From positions 1-20,215 of the forward strand of contig CAMCFW010000006.1 in assembly GCA_945874195.1 (NCBI GenBank): a stretch of DNA of 20,215 nt. Reading direction: 5' to 3'. This DNA comes from Chryseobacterium gleum. Its GTDB lineage: Bacteria; Bacteroidota; Bacteroidia; UBA10329. The first letter of the stretch is position 1. The number at the start of each line of letters is the position of its first letter. Shown here in pieces: positions 1 through 7,872 of the stretch. Both the position numbers and the translations under genes were made by a program. Below the pieces are notes generated by a model. It was not told the origin of the DNA. It saw nothing but the letters and a program-made list of their open reading frames with translations, and made no database searches.

Positions 1-227
1 TGTATGATTCTCGTTAGGTTCATGGAATCCGTCAAGTCTCCATAATGAAGATGGAAACGCACATTCTCCTCATGCTTATCATGATAAAGGTGGTCTATTC
101 TATCAGTGTTGAAAAGGGAGCTTCTGCGCTTTATCCCATGTACCTCATACCCCTTCTTAAGAAGGAATTCTGACAGGTAGGCCCCGTCCTGACCGGTAAC
201 ACCGGTTATCAATGCCACTTTGCTCAT
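1..227 (-). CDS. gmd: GDP-mannose 4,6-dehydratase, N-terminal part (runs off the window)
   Basis: This enzyme converts GDP-D-mannose to GDP-4-keto-6-deoxymannose, the first step to GDP-L-fucose, in the cytosol. Only the first 75 residues are present; the gene continues beyond base 1. The translation begins MSKVALITGVTGQDGAYL, which holds the Rossmann nucleotide-binding loop GVTGQDG, and continues with the family block GIKRRSSLFNTDRIDHLY and GDLTDS. The ATG overlaps the stop of fcl by four bases (ATGA), which fits translational coupling. The order fcl then gmd is the reverse of the common gmd-fcl order. The family call is safe from these motifs; the C-terminal half cannot be judged. Confidence 0.95.
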   Translation of the reverse strand, partial: MSKVALITGVTGQDGAYLSEFLLKKGYEVHGIKRRSSLFNTDRIDHLYHDKHEENVRFHLHYGDLTDSMNLTRII

Positions 228-1165
228 GCAGTGTAATACGTTCGTTGTTCAATGAAATCGGCATAGGCCATTTCTATACCCTTTTTCAATTCTATGCTTC
301 GCTTCCAACCAAGACCATTCAACTTGGAAACATCCATCAACTTTCTCGGTGTTCCATCCGGCATGCTGCTGTTCCAAACAACATTTCCTGTGAACCCTAC
401 CACGTCCGCGATTAATTCCACCAATTCTTTGATAGAAATATCTTCTCCCGTACCAATGTTCACTAGTTCTCGCTCGTTGTATGTCTGCATCAGAAAAACG
501 CATGCATCGGCCAACTCATCGGCAAACAGGAACTCTCGCTTGGGCGTTCCTGTCCCCCAAACTTCCACGGTTGGGCTTCCGCTCTCTTTGGCCTCATGGA
601 ACTTTCTGATCAGGGCAGGAAGAACGTGTGAGTTTTTGAGGTCATAGTTGTCGCCAATTCCGTAAAGATTGGTCGGCATTACACTGATGAAATTACAACC
701 ATACTGATCCCGATAGCTCTCGCACAATTTAATACCAGCGATCTTGGCAATGGCATACGGCTCATTTGTCGGCTCCAGAACCCCAGTTAGAAGATGTTCC
801 TCTTTCATTGGTTGAGGCGCCATCTTAGGATAGATGCAAGAAGAGCCGAGGAACATCAGCTTCTCAACTTTGTTGATATGGGCCGCGTGGATGACATTGG
901 CCTCGATCATCAGGTTGTCGTATAGGAATTCCGCTCGATATGTGTTGTTGGAAAGGATTCCCCCAACCTTAGCAGCCGCAAGAAAGACGTAATCAGGTCG
1001 ATTGTTGGCAAAGAATTCGCTAACCTCCAACTGCTTCCTCAGGTCCAGTTCTGCCGAGCCTATGGTAAGGATGTTGTCATAACCCTTTGACCGAAGGTTT
1101 CTGACAATCGCAGAGCCGACCATTCCCCGATGGCCAGCTACGTATATCTTATCTGTCTTTTTCAT
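224..1165 (-). CDS. fcl: GDP-L-fucose synthase (epimerase/reductase)
   Basis: The 313-residue protein is a short-chain dehydrogenase of the GMER/Fcl type. It epimerises and reduces GDP-4-keto-6-deoxymannose to GDP-L-fucose using NADPH. Visible motifs are the nucleotide loop GHRGMVG (residues 11-17), GSSCIYPK (107-114, with the conserved Ser and Cys), and the catalytic Tyr137/Lys141 pair in PYAIAK. Length is normal for the family (about 310-320). It lies 40 bases after hldE and overlaps gmd by four bases, so the two fucose genes form a pair at the end of a longer minus-strand operon. A TAGTTTTG element just upstream could give it an extra promoter. Confidence 0.96.
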   Translation of the reverse strand: MKKTDKIYVAGHRGMVGSAIVRNLRSKGYDNILTIGSAELDLRKQLEVSEFFANNRPDYVFLAAAKVGGILSNNTYRAEFLYDNLMIEANVIHAAHINKVEKLMFLGSSCIYPKMAPQPMKEEHLLTGVLEPTNEPYAIAKIAGIKLCESYRDQYGCNFISVMPTNLYGIGDNYDLKNSHVLPALIRKFHEAKESGSPTVEVWGTGTPKREFLFADELADACVFLMQTYNERELVNIGTGEDISIKELVELIADVVGFTGNVVWNSSMPDGTPRKLMDVSKLNGLGWKRSIELKKGIEMAYADFIEQRTYYTA

Positions 1166-1178
1166 TTTGGAAGGCGGA

Positions 1179-1186
1179 CAAAACTA
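1179..1186 (-). promoter_or_regulatory. Possible internal -7 promoter element before fcl
   Basis: On the minus strand this reads TAGTTTTG, an exact match to the Bacteroidota -7 consensus TAnnTTTG, ending 13 bases before the fcl ATG. It would let the fucose genes be transcribed apart from the cys/hldE genes. I find no TTG or TTTG at the proper distance upstream, so it may be a chance match in the 40-base gap. Confidence 0.35.
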
Positions 1187-1205
1187 AACATTCAATGCTT
1201 CACGG

Positions 1206-2579
1206 TCATTTTATCAGACCCGTGGTTGAAACACCCTCCACCAACGGAACGATCACCACTTCATCCACCAGATCGGAACCGACAATTTCTTCTGGTCGAT
1301 AGTCTCCTCCTTTCACCAATACGTTCGGTTTCAGTTCAGCTAAAAGTTCGTGAGGCGTGTCTTCCTCGAATACAATGACAGCATCAACCGAGGGCAATGC
1401 CGACAAGGCTTCAATTCTTTGCGCCACGGAATTTATGGGACGACTTTCGCCTTTCAATCTTTTGACGGAATCATCAGAATTGAGGCCGACCACCAGCATA
1501 TCGCCAAGCTCGCGGGCTTCTTGCAGCAGCTTCCGATGACCTTGGTGAAGCACATCGAAACAGCCGTTGGTGAAAACAATCTTACGAGAAGTGTTTTTCG
1601 ACTTGAAAGCTGGAATATTCTCTCTTTCGATGAGCTTGGAATTCCCCCTCAGGAACGTCTCCAACTCGAAGCGCGCAACAACGGCCGTGCCGAGTTTACT
1701 GACCACGATCCCCGCAGCCGCATTCGCAACAAAAGCACTTTCGGTGACGGTTTTTCCTTCGGCCAAGCTCACTCCAAACGCAGCAAGAACCGTATCGCCT
1801 GCACCACTTACATCATACACTTCAAGAGCACGGGTCGGAATGTTCAACACCTGCTTTTCTGAAACAACGGTCATTCCATAGCTCGAACGCGTTGCAACGA
1901 TATTCTCCACGCTGAAATCCGAACGCAAGCAATTGCATGCGGCAACTACTGCATTGTCCTCGTTTTGAATTCCCTTTCCTGGCAAGGTCATTTCCAATTC
2001 GGCCAAGTTCGGGGTGACAAGAAAAGCTCCGTGGTAAGCAGTCCAATCCGAACGTTTCGGGTCAACCAGAACACGTATTCCCTGTTCGAATGCCAATTCA
2101 AAAATCAATTTCAAAACCTCATCGGAAAGCGTTCCCTTGGCGTAATCTGAGATCAGGACCAGATCCGAATTCGGAACATATTCCACCAATCGGGCTTTAA
2201 GTTCAACCAGTTGGGCGGCTGTCCACACCAATTCTTCTTCTCTGTCGAAGCGCACGATCTGCTGGCCTGAAACCACTCTGGTCTTCACAATGGTAGGCTG
2301 ATTGCCCACTACAATTCCAGATTGAATGCCTGATGCCGAACACGAATTGATGACCGTCTGTCCCGCTGCATCATTTCCGACCAGTCCGACCAACAGCACT
2401 TTTGCTCCAAGTGCCACTGCATTGGCGGCCACATTTCCAGCTCCGCCAAGCGTACTCCATTCACGGTCAACCTTCACCACAGGAACAGGCGCTTCGGGAC
2501 TGAGGCGCGTTACTTTTCCCGCAACATAGTGGTCGAGCATGATGTCGCCAAATACTAATAAGCGTGGTTGGTTCTTCAT
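1206..2579 (-). CDS. hldE: Bifunctional heptose 7-phosphate kinase / heptose 1-phosphate adenylyltransferase
   Basis: The 457-residue protein has two domains. An N-terminal PfkB-type sugar kinase (about 1-320) carries GGAGNVAANA at 45-54 and the anion-hole/catalytic motif DVSGAGDT at 256-263. A C-terminal nucleotidyltransferase (about 333-457) carries TNGCFDVLHQGH at 337-348, the SVKRLKGESRPIN block and KGGDY. In the known pathway it phosphorylates D-glycero-beta-D-manno-heptose 7-phosphate and, after GmhB action, adds AMP to form ADP-heptose for lipopolysaccharide or other glycans. Size is close to E. coli HldE (477). It starts 14 bases after cysN. No gmhA, gmhB or hldD is nearby, so the rest of the pathway must be elsewhere. 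Confidence 0.93.
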   Translation of the reverse strand: MKNQPRLLVFGDIMLDHYVAGKVTRLSPEAPVPVVKVDREWSTLGGAGNVAANAVALGAKVLLVGLVGNDAAGQTVINSCSASGIQSGIVVGNQPTIVKTRVVSGQQIVRFDREEELVWTAAQLVELKARLVEYVPNSDLVLISDYAKGTLSDEVLKLIFELAFEQGIRVLVDPKRSDWTAYHGAFLVTPNLAELEMTLPGKGIQNEDNAVVAACNCLRSDFSVENIVATRSSYGMTVVSEKQVLNIPTRALEVYDVSGAGDTVLAAFGVSLAEGKTVTESAFVANAAAGIVVSKLGTAVVARFELETFLRGNSKLIERENIPAFKSKNTSRKIVFTNGCFDVLHQGHRKLLQEARELGDMLVVGLNSDDSVKRLKGESRPINSVAQRIEALSALPSVDAVIVFEEDTPHELLAELKPNVLVKGGDYRPEEIVGSDLVDEVVIVPLVEGVSTTGLIK

Positions 2580-2593
2580 TCTAATTCTCAGGT

Positions 2594-3874
2594 TCAGACG
2601 ATCATTCCGGCCCCGACCGTGTTGTTCGTTGCCTCGTCAATGATAATAAGGCTTCCGGTAGAGCGGTTCTTTCGGTAGCTATCGAAGAAAAGTGGAGACG
2701 TAGTTCGGATACTGATCCGCCCAATGTCGTTCAGTCCGATGGCCGAATCACCTTCCATTTTGTGAAGGGTGTTGATGTTCATCTTGTATCTCACCTCTTT
2801 GATGATACAACGCGCGTCTTTGGTGGTGTGTCTAACGGTGTATTTTCCACCGATCTGAAGCGGTTTTTCGCTCAGCCAGCAGATCATCATGTCAACATCT
2901 TGTTCCACTTGCGGACGGTTGTTCACCTTCACGATCATGTCGCCACGGCTGATGTCAATGTCATCTTCTAGTGTTAGTGTCACGGACATAGGGGGAAACG
3001 CTTCGTTCACCTTTCCGCCCATCACGTCAATGCTTTTGATCCTGGTGGTGAAGCCTGAAGGAAGCACGGCCACTTCTTCTCCTTCCCTGAAGATGCCGCC
3101 AGCCACACGGCCAGCATAGCCTCGGTAATCGTGGTACTCCGTTTTCATTGGCCGCACCACGAACTGTACCGGAAAGCGCGCATCAATGTGGTTGTGGTCG
3201 CTGCCGATATGCACGTTCTCAAGGATGTGCATGAGAGTGGAACCGCCATACCAATCCATTTTCTTCGACCTATCAACCACATTATCTCCCAAGAGTGCAC
3301 TGATCGGGACAAAACGAACATCCTTGATGTCCAACTTTGAAGAGAAATCCTCAAAATCCTTCTTCACTCCTTCATAGGTCGATTCGCTGAAACCGACCAG
3401 ATCCATCTTGTTCACACACACCACAACGTGAGGAATCTGAAGCAACGAGGCAATGTAGGCGTGGCGTTTGGTCTGTTCTATCACTCCGTGGCGCGCATCC
3501 ACAAGGATGATGGCCAGATTGGCAGTGGACGCACCTGTGACCATGTTACGGGTGTACTGAATGTGTCCAGGCGTATCGGCAATGATGAACTTGCGCTTGG
3601 GGGTGGCAAAATAACGGTAGGCAACATCAATGGTGATTCCCTGTTCGCGTTCGGCCCGAAGACCATCGGTAAGCAACGCCAAGTTGACGTATTCTTCGCC
3701 CTTGCCGATGCTGGCCCTTTCAATGGCCTCCATCTGATCTGCAAAGATTGACTTGCTGTCGTAGAGCAATCGGCCGATCAGCGTGCTCTTACCATCATCA
3801 ACGCTGCCCGCGGTGGTGAACCGCAGCAATTCCATGTTCAAATATCCCTGATGGTCCGTAGTAACCTCTTTCAT
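2594..3874 (-). CDS. cysN: Sulfate adenylyltransferase subunit 1 (GTPase subunit)
   Basis: CysN is the GTP-hydrolysing regulatory subunit that, with CysD, forms adenosine 5'-phosphosulfate (APS) from sulfate and ATP. The 426-residue protein is an EF-Tu-like GTPase: P-loop GSVDDGKST (23-31), DTPGH (100-104) and NKMD (155-158), followed by beta-barrel domains. I chose the ATG at 3874 (MKEVTTDHQGYLNMELLRF). A longer open frame to 3997 exists, but its extra residues overlap cysD in another frame and do not look like the family. The start is 10 bases after the cysD stop, with a purine-rich AAGGGA before it. There is no fused CysC domain; APS kinase is a separate gene. Confidence 0.96.
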   Translation of the reverse strand: MKEVTTDHQGYLNMELLRFTTAGSVDDGKSTLIGRLLYDSKSIFADQMEAIERASIGKGEEYVNLALLTDGLRAEREQGITIDVAYRYFATPKRKFIIADTPGHIQYTRNMVTGASTANLAIILVDARHGVIEQTKRHAYIASLLQIPHVVVCVNKMDLVGFSESTYEGVKKDFEDFSSKLDIKDVRFVPISALLGDNVVDRSKKMDWYGGSTLMHILENVHIGSDHNHIDARFPVQFVVRPMKTEYHDYRGYAGRVAGGIFREGEEVAVLPSGFTTRIKSIDVMGGKVNEAFPPMSVTLTLEDDIDISRGDMIVKVNNRPQVEQDVDMMICWLSEKPLQIGGKYTVRHTTKDARCIIKEVRYKMNINTLHKMEGDSAIGLNDIGRISIRTTSPLFFDSYRKNRSTGSLIIIDEATNNTVGAGMIV

Positions 3875-3884
3875 ATCCGATCCC

Positions 3885-4790
3885 TTAGAAATATCCCTGT
3901 TTCTTCCTGTCCTCCATGGCCGCTTCCGATCGTTTGTCGTCCTGTCGGCTGCCACGTTCGGTGACCCGAGATGACGCCACTTCATCAATGATCTCAACCA
4001 AGGTGGATGCGGTCGATAGCGTGGCTCCGGTGCAGGTCATGTCGCCAATGGTGCGGAAACGGACCTGCATATCGCTGACCTTTTCCGTTTCTCTCAGATT
4101 CATGAAATCTGAATAGGCGTAAATGGCCCCATTGCGTTCAAAACATGGTCGAATGTGGGTGAAATAGATACTCGGCATCGGAATGTTCTCCATGAGAATG
4201 TATTGCCAAACATCCATCTCTGTCCAATTGCTGATCGGGAACACACGGAAATGTTCGCCCATGTGCTTGCGGCCGTTGAAGATGTTCCAAAGCTCAGGGC
4301 GTTGGTTCTTGGGGTCCCATTGCCCGAACTCATCTCGGTGAGAGAAGAAACGTTCCTTGGCCCGGGCCTTTTCCTCGTCTCTTCGGCCACCTCCCATGGC
4401 GCAGTCAAACTTGTGTTTCTCAATGCCGTCCAACAACGAAACGGTCTGCAATGCATTGCGACTGGCATTGTAGCCTTTCTCTTCCACAGCCCTTCCATTG
4501 TCGATCGATTCTTGAACCGATGCAACAATAAGTTTCGCCCCGATCCGTGCAACCATTTCATCGCGATAGGTAATTGTCTCTGGGAAATTGTGTCCCGTGT
4601 CCACATGCATCAGCGGGAATGGGATGCTGGCCGGATAGAACGCTTTCATGACCAAGTGGGTCATTATGATCGAATCCTTTCCTCCAGAAAACAGCAGGAC
4701 CGGATTTTCAAACTGAGCCACTACTTCGCGAAGCACGAAAATGGACTCGGCCTCCAATTCCCTCAGGTGATTCAATTTATAGGTTACCAT
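3885..4790 (-). CDS. cysD: Sulfate adenylyltransferase subunit 2
   Basis: CysD is the catalytic ATP-sulfurylase subunit of the PP-loop (adenine nucleotide alpha-hydrolase) family. The protein starts MVTYKLNHLRELEAESIF and has the PP-loop SGGKDS at 35-40, plus the family blocks HVDTGHNFPET, MGGGRRDEEKARAKER and FPISNWTEMDVWQYI. At 301 residues it equals the usual length (about 302). The frame stays open far upstream, but those residues lie antiparallel to nothing known and overlap cysC in another frame, so the ATG at 4790, two bases after the cysC stop, is the start. The near-zero spacing to cysC and cysN indicates one operon. Confidence 0.97.
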   Translation of the reverse strand: MVTYKLNHLRELEAESIFVLREVVAQFENPVLLFSGGKDSIIMTHLVMKAFYPASIPFPLMHVDTGHNFPETITYRDEMVARIGAKLIVASVQESIDNGRAVEEKGYNASRNALQTVSLLDGIEKHKFDCAMGGGRRDEEKARAKERFFSHRDEFGQWDPKNQRPELWNIFNGRKHMGEHFRVFPISNWTEMDVWQYILMENIPMPSIYFTHIRPCFERNGAIYAYSDFMNLRETEKVSDMQVRFRTIGDMTCTGATLSTASTLVEIIDEVASSRVTERGSRQDDKRSEAAMEDRKKQGYF

Positions 4791-4792
4791 GC

Positions 4793-5395
4793 TTATGGTC
4801 TGATAAGCGGCAGAACCGCATTGTAAATTTTCTGTGTACACTCCTCCACAGAACGGCCAACTGTCGTTATATCCGAAAATGGGTTTTCCGGTGCTTCGAA
4901 TGGCGCATCCAACCCCGTAAAATTCTTGATCTGGCCGGCACGTGCCTTGGCGTAAAGTCCTTTCACATCGCGCTTCTCGCACTCTTCGAATGGCGTATTG
5001 ATGAACACTTCCACCATGTCTTGACCCAGAATATCTTTCGCCTGTTGGCGAATGTCCTTGGTTGGGCTCACGAAGCAGTTGATCGTCACAATTCCGCAAT
5101 CGACAAACAACTTCGAAACCTCTGCTATTCTTCGGATGTTCTCTTTTCGGTCTTCTTCCGAAAAACCGAGATTGTTGTTGATACCAGCTCGGACGTTGTC
5201 GCCATCCAACACCTGTGTCAGAACACCTTTTCCAGCCAACATCTTCTCCAACTCAACTGCAATGGTGGTTTTTCCAGAACCCGAAAGACCGGTCATCCAA
5301 ACAACAATTCCACGCTGACCAAGTAGGGCCTCCTTATCCTTCCGTTGCAGAATGCGCTCGAAAGTGGTGTGAATATTCTCTGGTATTGCGCTCAT
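4793..5395 (-). CDS. cysC: Adenylylsulfate (APS) kinase
   Basis: CysC phosphorylates APS at the 3' position to give PAPS, the sulfate donor for sulfotransferases and a possible intermediate of sulfate assimilation. The 200-residue protein shows the Walker A loop GLSGSGKT (36-43), LDGDNVRAGIN and NLGFSEEDRKENIRR, all family hallmarks, and FVSPTKDIRQQAK. It is the first gene of the minus-strand unit cysC-cysD-cysN-hldE-fcl-gmd. A TACCTTCG element ends 10 bases before the ATG and probably drives the operon. Confidence 0.97.
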   Translation of the reverse strand: MSAIPENIHTTFERILQRKDKEALLGQRGIVVWMTGLSGSGKTTIAVELEKMLAGKGVLTQVLDGDNVRAGINNNLGFSEEDRKENIRRIAEVSKLFVDCGIVTINCFVSPTKDIRQQAKDILGQDMVEVFINTPFEECEKRDVKGLYAKARAGQIKNFTGLDAPFEAPENPFSDITTVGRSVEECTQKIYNAVLPLIRP

Positions 5396-5405
5396 TTTGG
5401 GCGCG

Positions 5406-5413
5406 CGAAGGTA
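5406..5413 (-). promoter_or_regulatory. Probable -7 promoter element of the cysC operon
   Basis: The minus strand reads TACCTTCG, one base from the Bacteroidota -7 consensus TAnnTTTG, ending 10 bases before the cysC ATG. With flanking bases it forms GCGAAGGTA on the plus strand, an exact 9-base inverted copy of the deoC element at 5471-5479. No clear -33 TTTG was found. Confidence 0.6.
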
Positions 5414-5451
5414 GGCAATTGAACGTTTTCAGACTAATTGTAGGCCCCTCG

Positions 5452-5478
5452 TTGCTGAGCGCGAATAAATTACCTTCG
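5452..5478 (+). promoter_or_regulatory. Probable promoter of the deoC-ALDH operon
   Basis: A TTG at 5452-5454 and TACCTTCG at 5471-5478 are separated by 16 bases, resembling a -33/-7 pair, although the spacing is a little short. The -7 element ends 18 bases before the deoC ATG. The 101-base gap between cysC and deoC therefore holds two back-to-back promoters and nothing else I can identify. Confidence 0.55.
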
Positions 5479-5496
5479 CAAGATCATTCCTGATTC

Positions 5497-6399
5497 ATGA
5501 CGAACAACGAACTGATAGCACTGAAAAGACCTGTTGACCAAGTTGGCGTTGAAGAACGCGTAGCTCGTTTCCAGACCCGCAGCATCAAGAACGAGGCAAA
5601 GCATCAAGGCATGAAAATGGTCTTGAACATGATCGATCTTACCACGCTTGAAGGCAAGGATACGGAAGGAAAAGTGAAGCAAATGTGCTACAAGGCCACC
5701 CATTTGCACGATGCACTTCCCGGACTACCGACCGTTGCGGCCGTCTGTGTTTATCCGAACCATGTGGCAACTGCGGTCAAAGCACTCCTTGGAACGGGTG
5801 TGAAAGTGGCTTCGGTAGCAACAGCTTTTCCTTCGGGAAATTCATCGAGGGAGATCAAATTGGCTGACACTAAAATTGCAGTTGACGCAGGCGCGGATGA
5901 AGTTGACATGGTCATTTCGCGAGGGGAATTCCTCTCTGGAAATTACAGTTTTGTGTTTGATGAGATCGCAGCCATCAAAGAAGCATGCGGCAAAGCCCGT
6001 TTGAAAGTGATTCTGGAGACAGGAGAGCTTTCTACGCTGGACAATGTGCGTCATGCAAGTGATATTGCGATGCGGGCAGGTGCCGATTTCATCAAAACAT
6101 CTACCGGAAAGATCAGCCCGGCAGCCACCATGCCAGTTACGCTTGTCATGCTAGAGGCCATTCGCGATCACTACTACGAAACAGGCCAAATGGTGGGCAT
6201 GAAACCCGCAGGCGGAATCAGCAAATCGAAGCTGGCATTGCATTATCTGGTAATGGTGAAGGAAACGCTGGGCGATGCGTGGTTGAGCAACGAATGGTTC
6301 CGCTTTGGAGCGAGCAGCCTCGCCAATGATGTGTTGATGCAACTGGCACGACAGGCCAATGGAAAGTATCAAGGATTGGATTATTTCAGTAAGGACTGA
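5497..6399 (+). CDS. deoC: Deoxyribose-phosphate aldolase
   Basis: DeoC cleaves 2-deoxy-D-ribose 5-phosphate to glyceraldehyde 3-phosphate and acetaldehyde, a class I (Schiff-base) reaction used in deoxynucleoside catabolism. The 300-residue protein has AGADEVDMVI (131-140), VILETGELS (171-179), the Schiff-base Lys200 in DFIKTSTGK, and the assisting Lys236 in GMKPAGG. It is longer than E. coli DeoC (259), with about 40 extra N-terminal residues, as in many non-enterobacterial homologues. The TGA stop overlaps the next ATG (TGATG), so the dehydrogenase downstream is translationally coupled. This fits acetaldehyde being handed to it. Confidence 0.96.
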   Translation: MTNNELIALKRPVDQVGVEERVARFQTRSIKNEAKHQGMKMVLNMIDLTTLEGKDTEGKVKQMCYKATHLHDALPGLPTVAAVCVYPNHVATAVKALLGTGVKVASVATAFPSGNSSREIKLADTKIAVDAGADEVDMVISRGEFLSGNYSFVFDEIAAIKEACGKARLKVILETGELSTLDNVRHASDIAMRAGADFIKTSTGKISPAATMPVTLVMLEAIRDHYYETGQMVGMKPAGGISKSKLALHYLVMVKETLGDAWLSNEWFRFGASSLANDVLMQLARQANGKYQGLDYFSKD

Positions 6400-7871
6400 T
6401 GGCAAAAAAAACAGAAACTAAACTCGATTTCGGTTCAAAATGGGAATACGCGGCTGCGCCTGAGAGCGCAGATCACGCTTCCATCAAAGAAGAATATGGG
6501 CTTTACATTGACGGTAAATTCGTGAAGGCCGAGGGCGGAAAGAAGTTCGCTTCCACCAGTCCGAGTACTGAGCAGCACATAGCCTATTTCGCGGAAGCAA
6601 GCGACAAGGATGTGGACAAGGCGGTGAAAGCTGCACGGAAAGCCTACAAGGAAGTTTGGAGCGTGATGCCTGCCAAGGAACGCGCCAAATATATCTACCG
6701 CATTGCTCGATTGATGCAGGAACGCGCCCGCGAATTTGCCGTGCTCGAAAGCATGGATGGCGGTAAACCCATACGCGAAAGCCGCGATGTGGATGTGCCG
6801 CTGGCCGCTAATCATTTCTTCTACTATGCCGGATGGGCAGATAAGTTGGAATATGCTTTTCCGGGGAAGAAGATCTCATCCGTTGGGGTGGCAGGACAGA
6901 TCATTCCCTGGAACTTCCCATTGCTTATGGCCGCTTGGAAACTCGCACCAGCATTGGCCTGCGGAAACACCGTGGTTCTGAAACCTGCCGAAACCACCCC
7001 ACTCACCGCCATGAAACTGGCAGAACTCATCCACGATAGCGGACTTCCTGCGGGTGTGGTGAATATTGTCACGGGCGCTGGTGCTACAGGCGCGGCCATC
7101 GTCAATCACCCCGATGTAGATAAGATCGCTTTCACTGGCTCAACAGGTGTTGGCAAGATCATTCAGAAGGCAATAGCCGGAACACACAAGAAGGCCACGT
7201 TGGAACTGGGCGGAAAGGCCGCCAACATCATTTTCGATGACGCTCCGTTGGATCAGGCGGTGGAAGGGATCATCAACGGCATCTTCTTCAATCAGGGTCA
7301 TGTGTGCTGTGCCGGTTCGCGGCTTTTCGTTCAGGAAAATGTGAAAGACATCGTCATCAAGAAATTGAAGGACAGAATGAGTACGCTGGTGGTTGGCGAC
7401 CCAATGGATAAGAACACGGATGTGGGTGCCATCAATTCGAAGGAGCAGTTGAACACGATCAACAAGTACTTGAAAATTGGAGTTGAAGAAGGGGCTGAGA
7501 TCTATCAGCCGAATTGCACGCTTCCGAAAGAAGGAAACTGGTGTAAGCCAACATTATTTTTGGAAGCTTCGCAAAGCCACCGCATCGTTCAGGAAGAAAT
7601 CTTCGGGCCGGTACTGACAGTTCAAACGTTCCGAACAGTAGATGAAGTGATCGACAAGGCGAACAACACACCTTTCGGGCTTTCCGCTGGTGTTTGGACA
7701 GATAAAGGTTCCAAGATCTTCAACCTTACATCAAAGCTGAGAGCTGGGGTTATTTGGGCCAACACCTACAACAAATTCGACCCGACATCGCCTTTCGGTG
7801 GCTATAAGGAAAGTGGATTTGGAAGAGAAGGCGGGCTGCATGGATTGCTTCCGTACGTTAAATTGAATTAA
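6399..7871 (+). CDS. Aldehyde dehydrogenase, catalytic half of an ALDH16-like pair
   Basis: The 490-residue protein is a complete NAD(P)-dependent aldehyde dehydrogenase. It shows the cofactor-binding IIPWNFPL (168-175), KPAETTPL (195-202), FTGSTGVGK (245-253), the general base Glu269 in LELGG, and the nucleophile Cys303 in NQGHVCCAGSR. It ends with the usual FGGYKESGFGREGG block. The N-terminus (FGSKWEYAAAPES before the dehydrogenase fold) resembles, from memory, the ALDH16 N-terminus. It overlaps deoC by one base and is followed after one base by a short ALDH-like gene, so acetaldehyde from DeoC is the likely substrate (inference). A generic ALDH is the cautious alternative. Confidence 0.93.
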   Translation: MAKKTETKLDFGSKWEYAAAPESADHASIKEEYGLYIDGKFVKAEGGKKFASTSPSTEQHIAYFAEASDKDVDKAVKAARKAYKEVWSVMPAKERAKYIYRIARLMQERAREFAVLESMDGGKPIRESRDVDVPLAANHFFYYAGWADKLEYAFPGKKISSVGVAGQIIPWNFPLLMAAWKLAPALACGNTVVLKPAETTPLTAMKLAELIHDSGLPAGVVNIVTGAGATGAAIVNHPDVDKIAFTGSTGVGKIIQKAIAGTHKKATLELGGKAANIIFDDAPLDQAVEGIINGIFFNQGHVCCAGSRLFVQENVKDIVIKKLKDRMSTLVVGDPMDKNTDVGAINSKEQLNTINKYLKIGVEEGAEIYQPNCTLPKEGNWCKPTLFLEASQSHRIVQEEIFGPVLTVQTFRTVDEVIDKANNTPFGLSAGVWTDKGSKIFNLTSKLRAGVIWANTYNKFDPTSPFGGYKESGFGREGGLHGLLPYVKLN

Positions 7872-7872
7872 G

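Noticed and set aside
3875..3997. A 41-residue N-terminal extension of cysN
   Set aside because: It overlaps the cysD coding end in another frame, has low-quality composition, and the family normally starts near YLNMELLRF; the ATG at 3874 fits operon spacing.
4791..5099. A 103-residue N-terminal extension of cysD
   Set aside because: It is the shadow of cysC in another frame. CysD from the ATG at 4790 has the normal family length.
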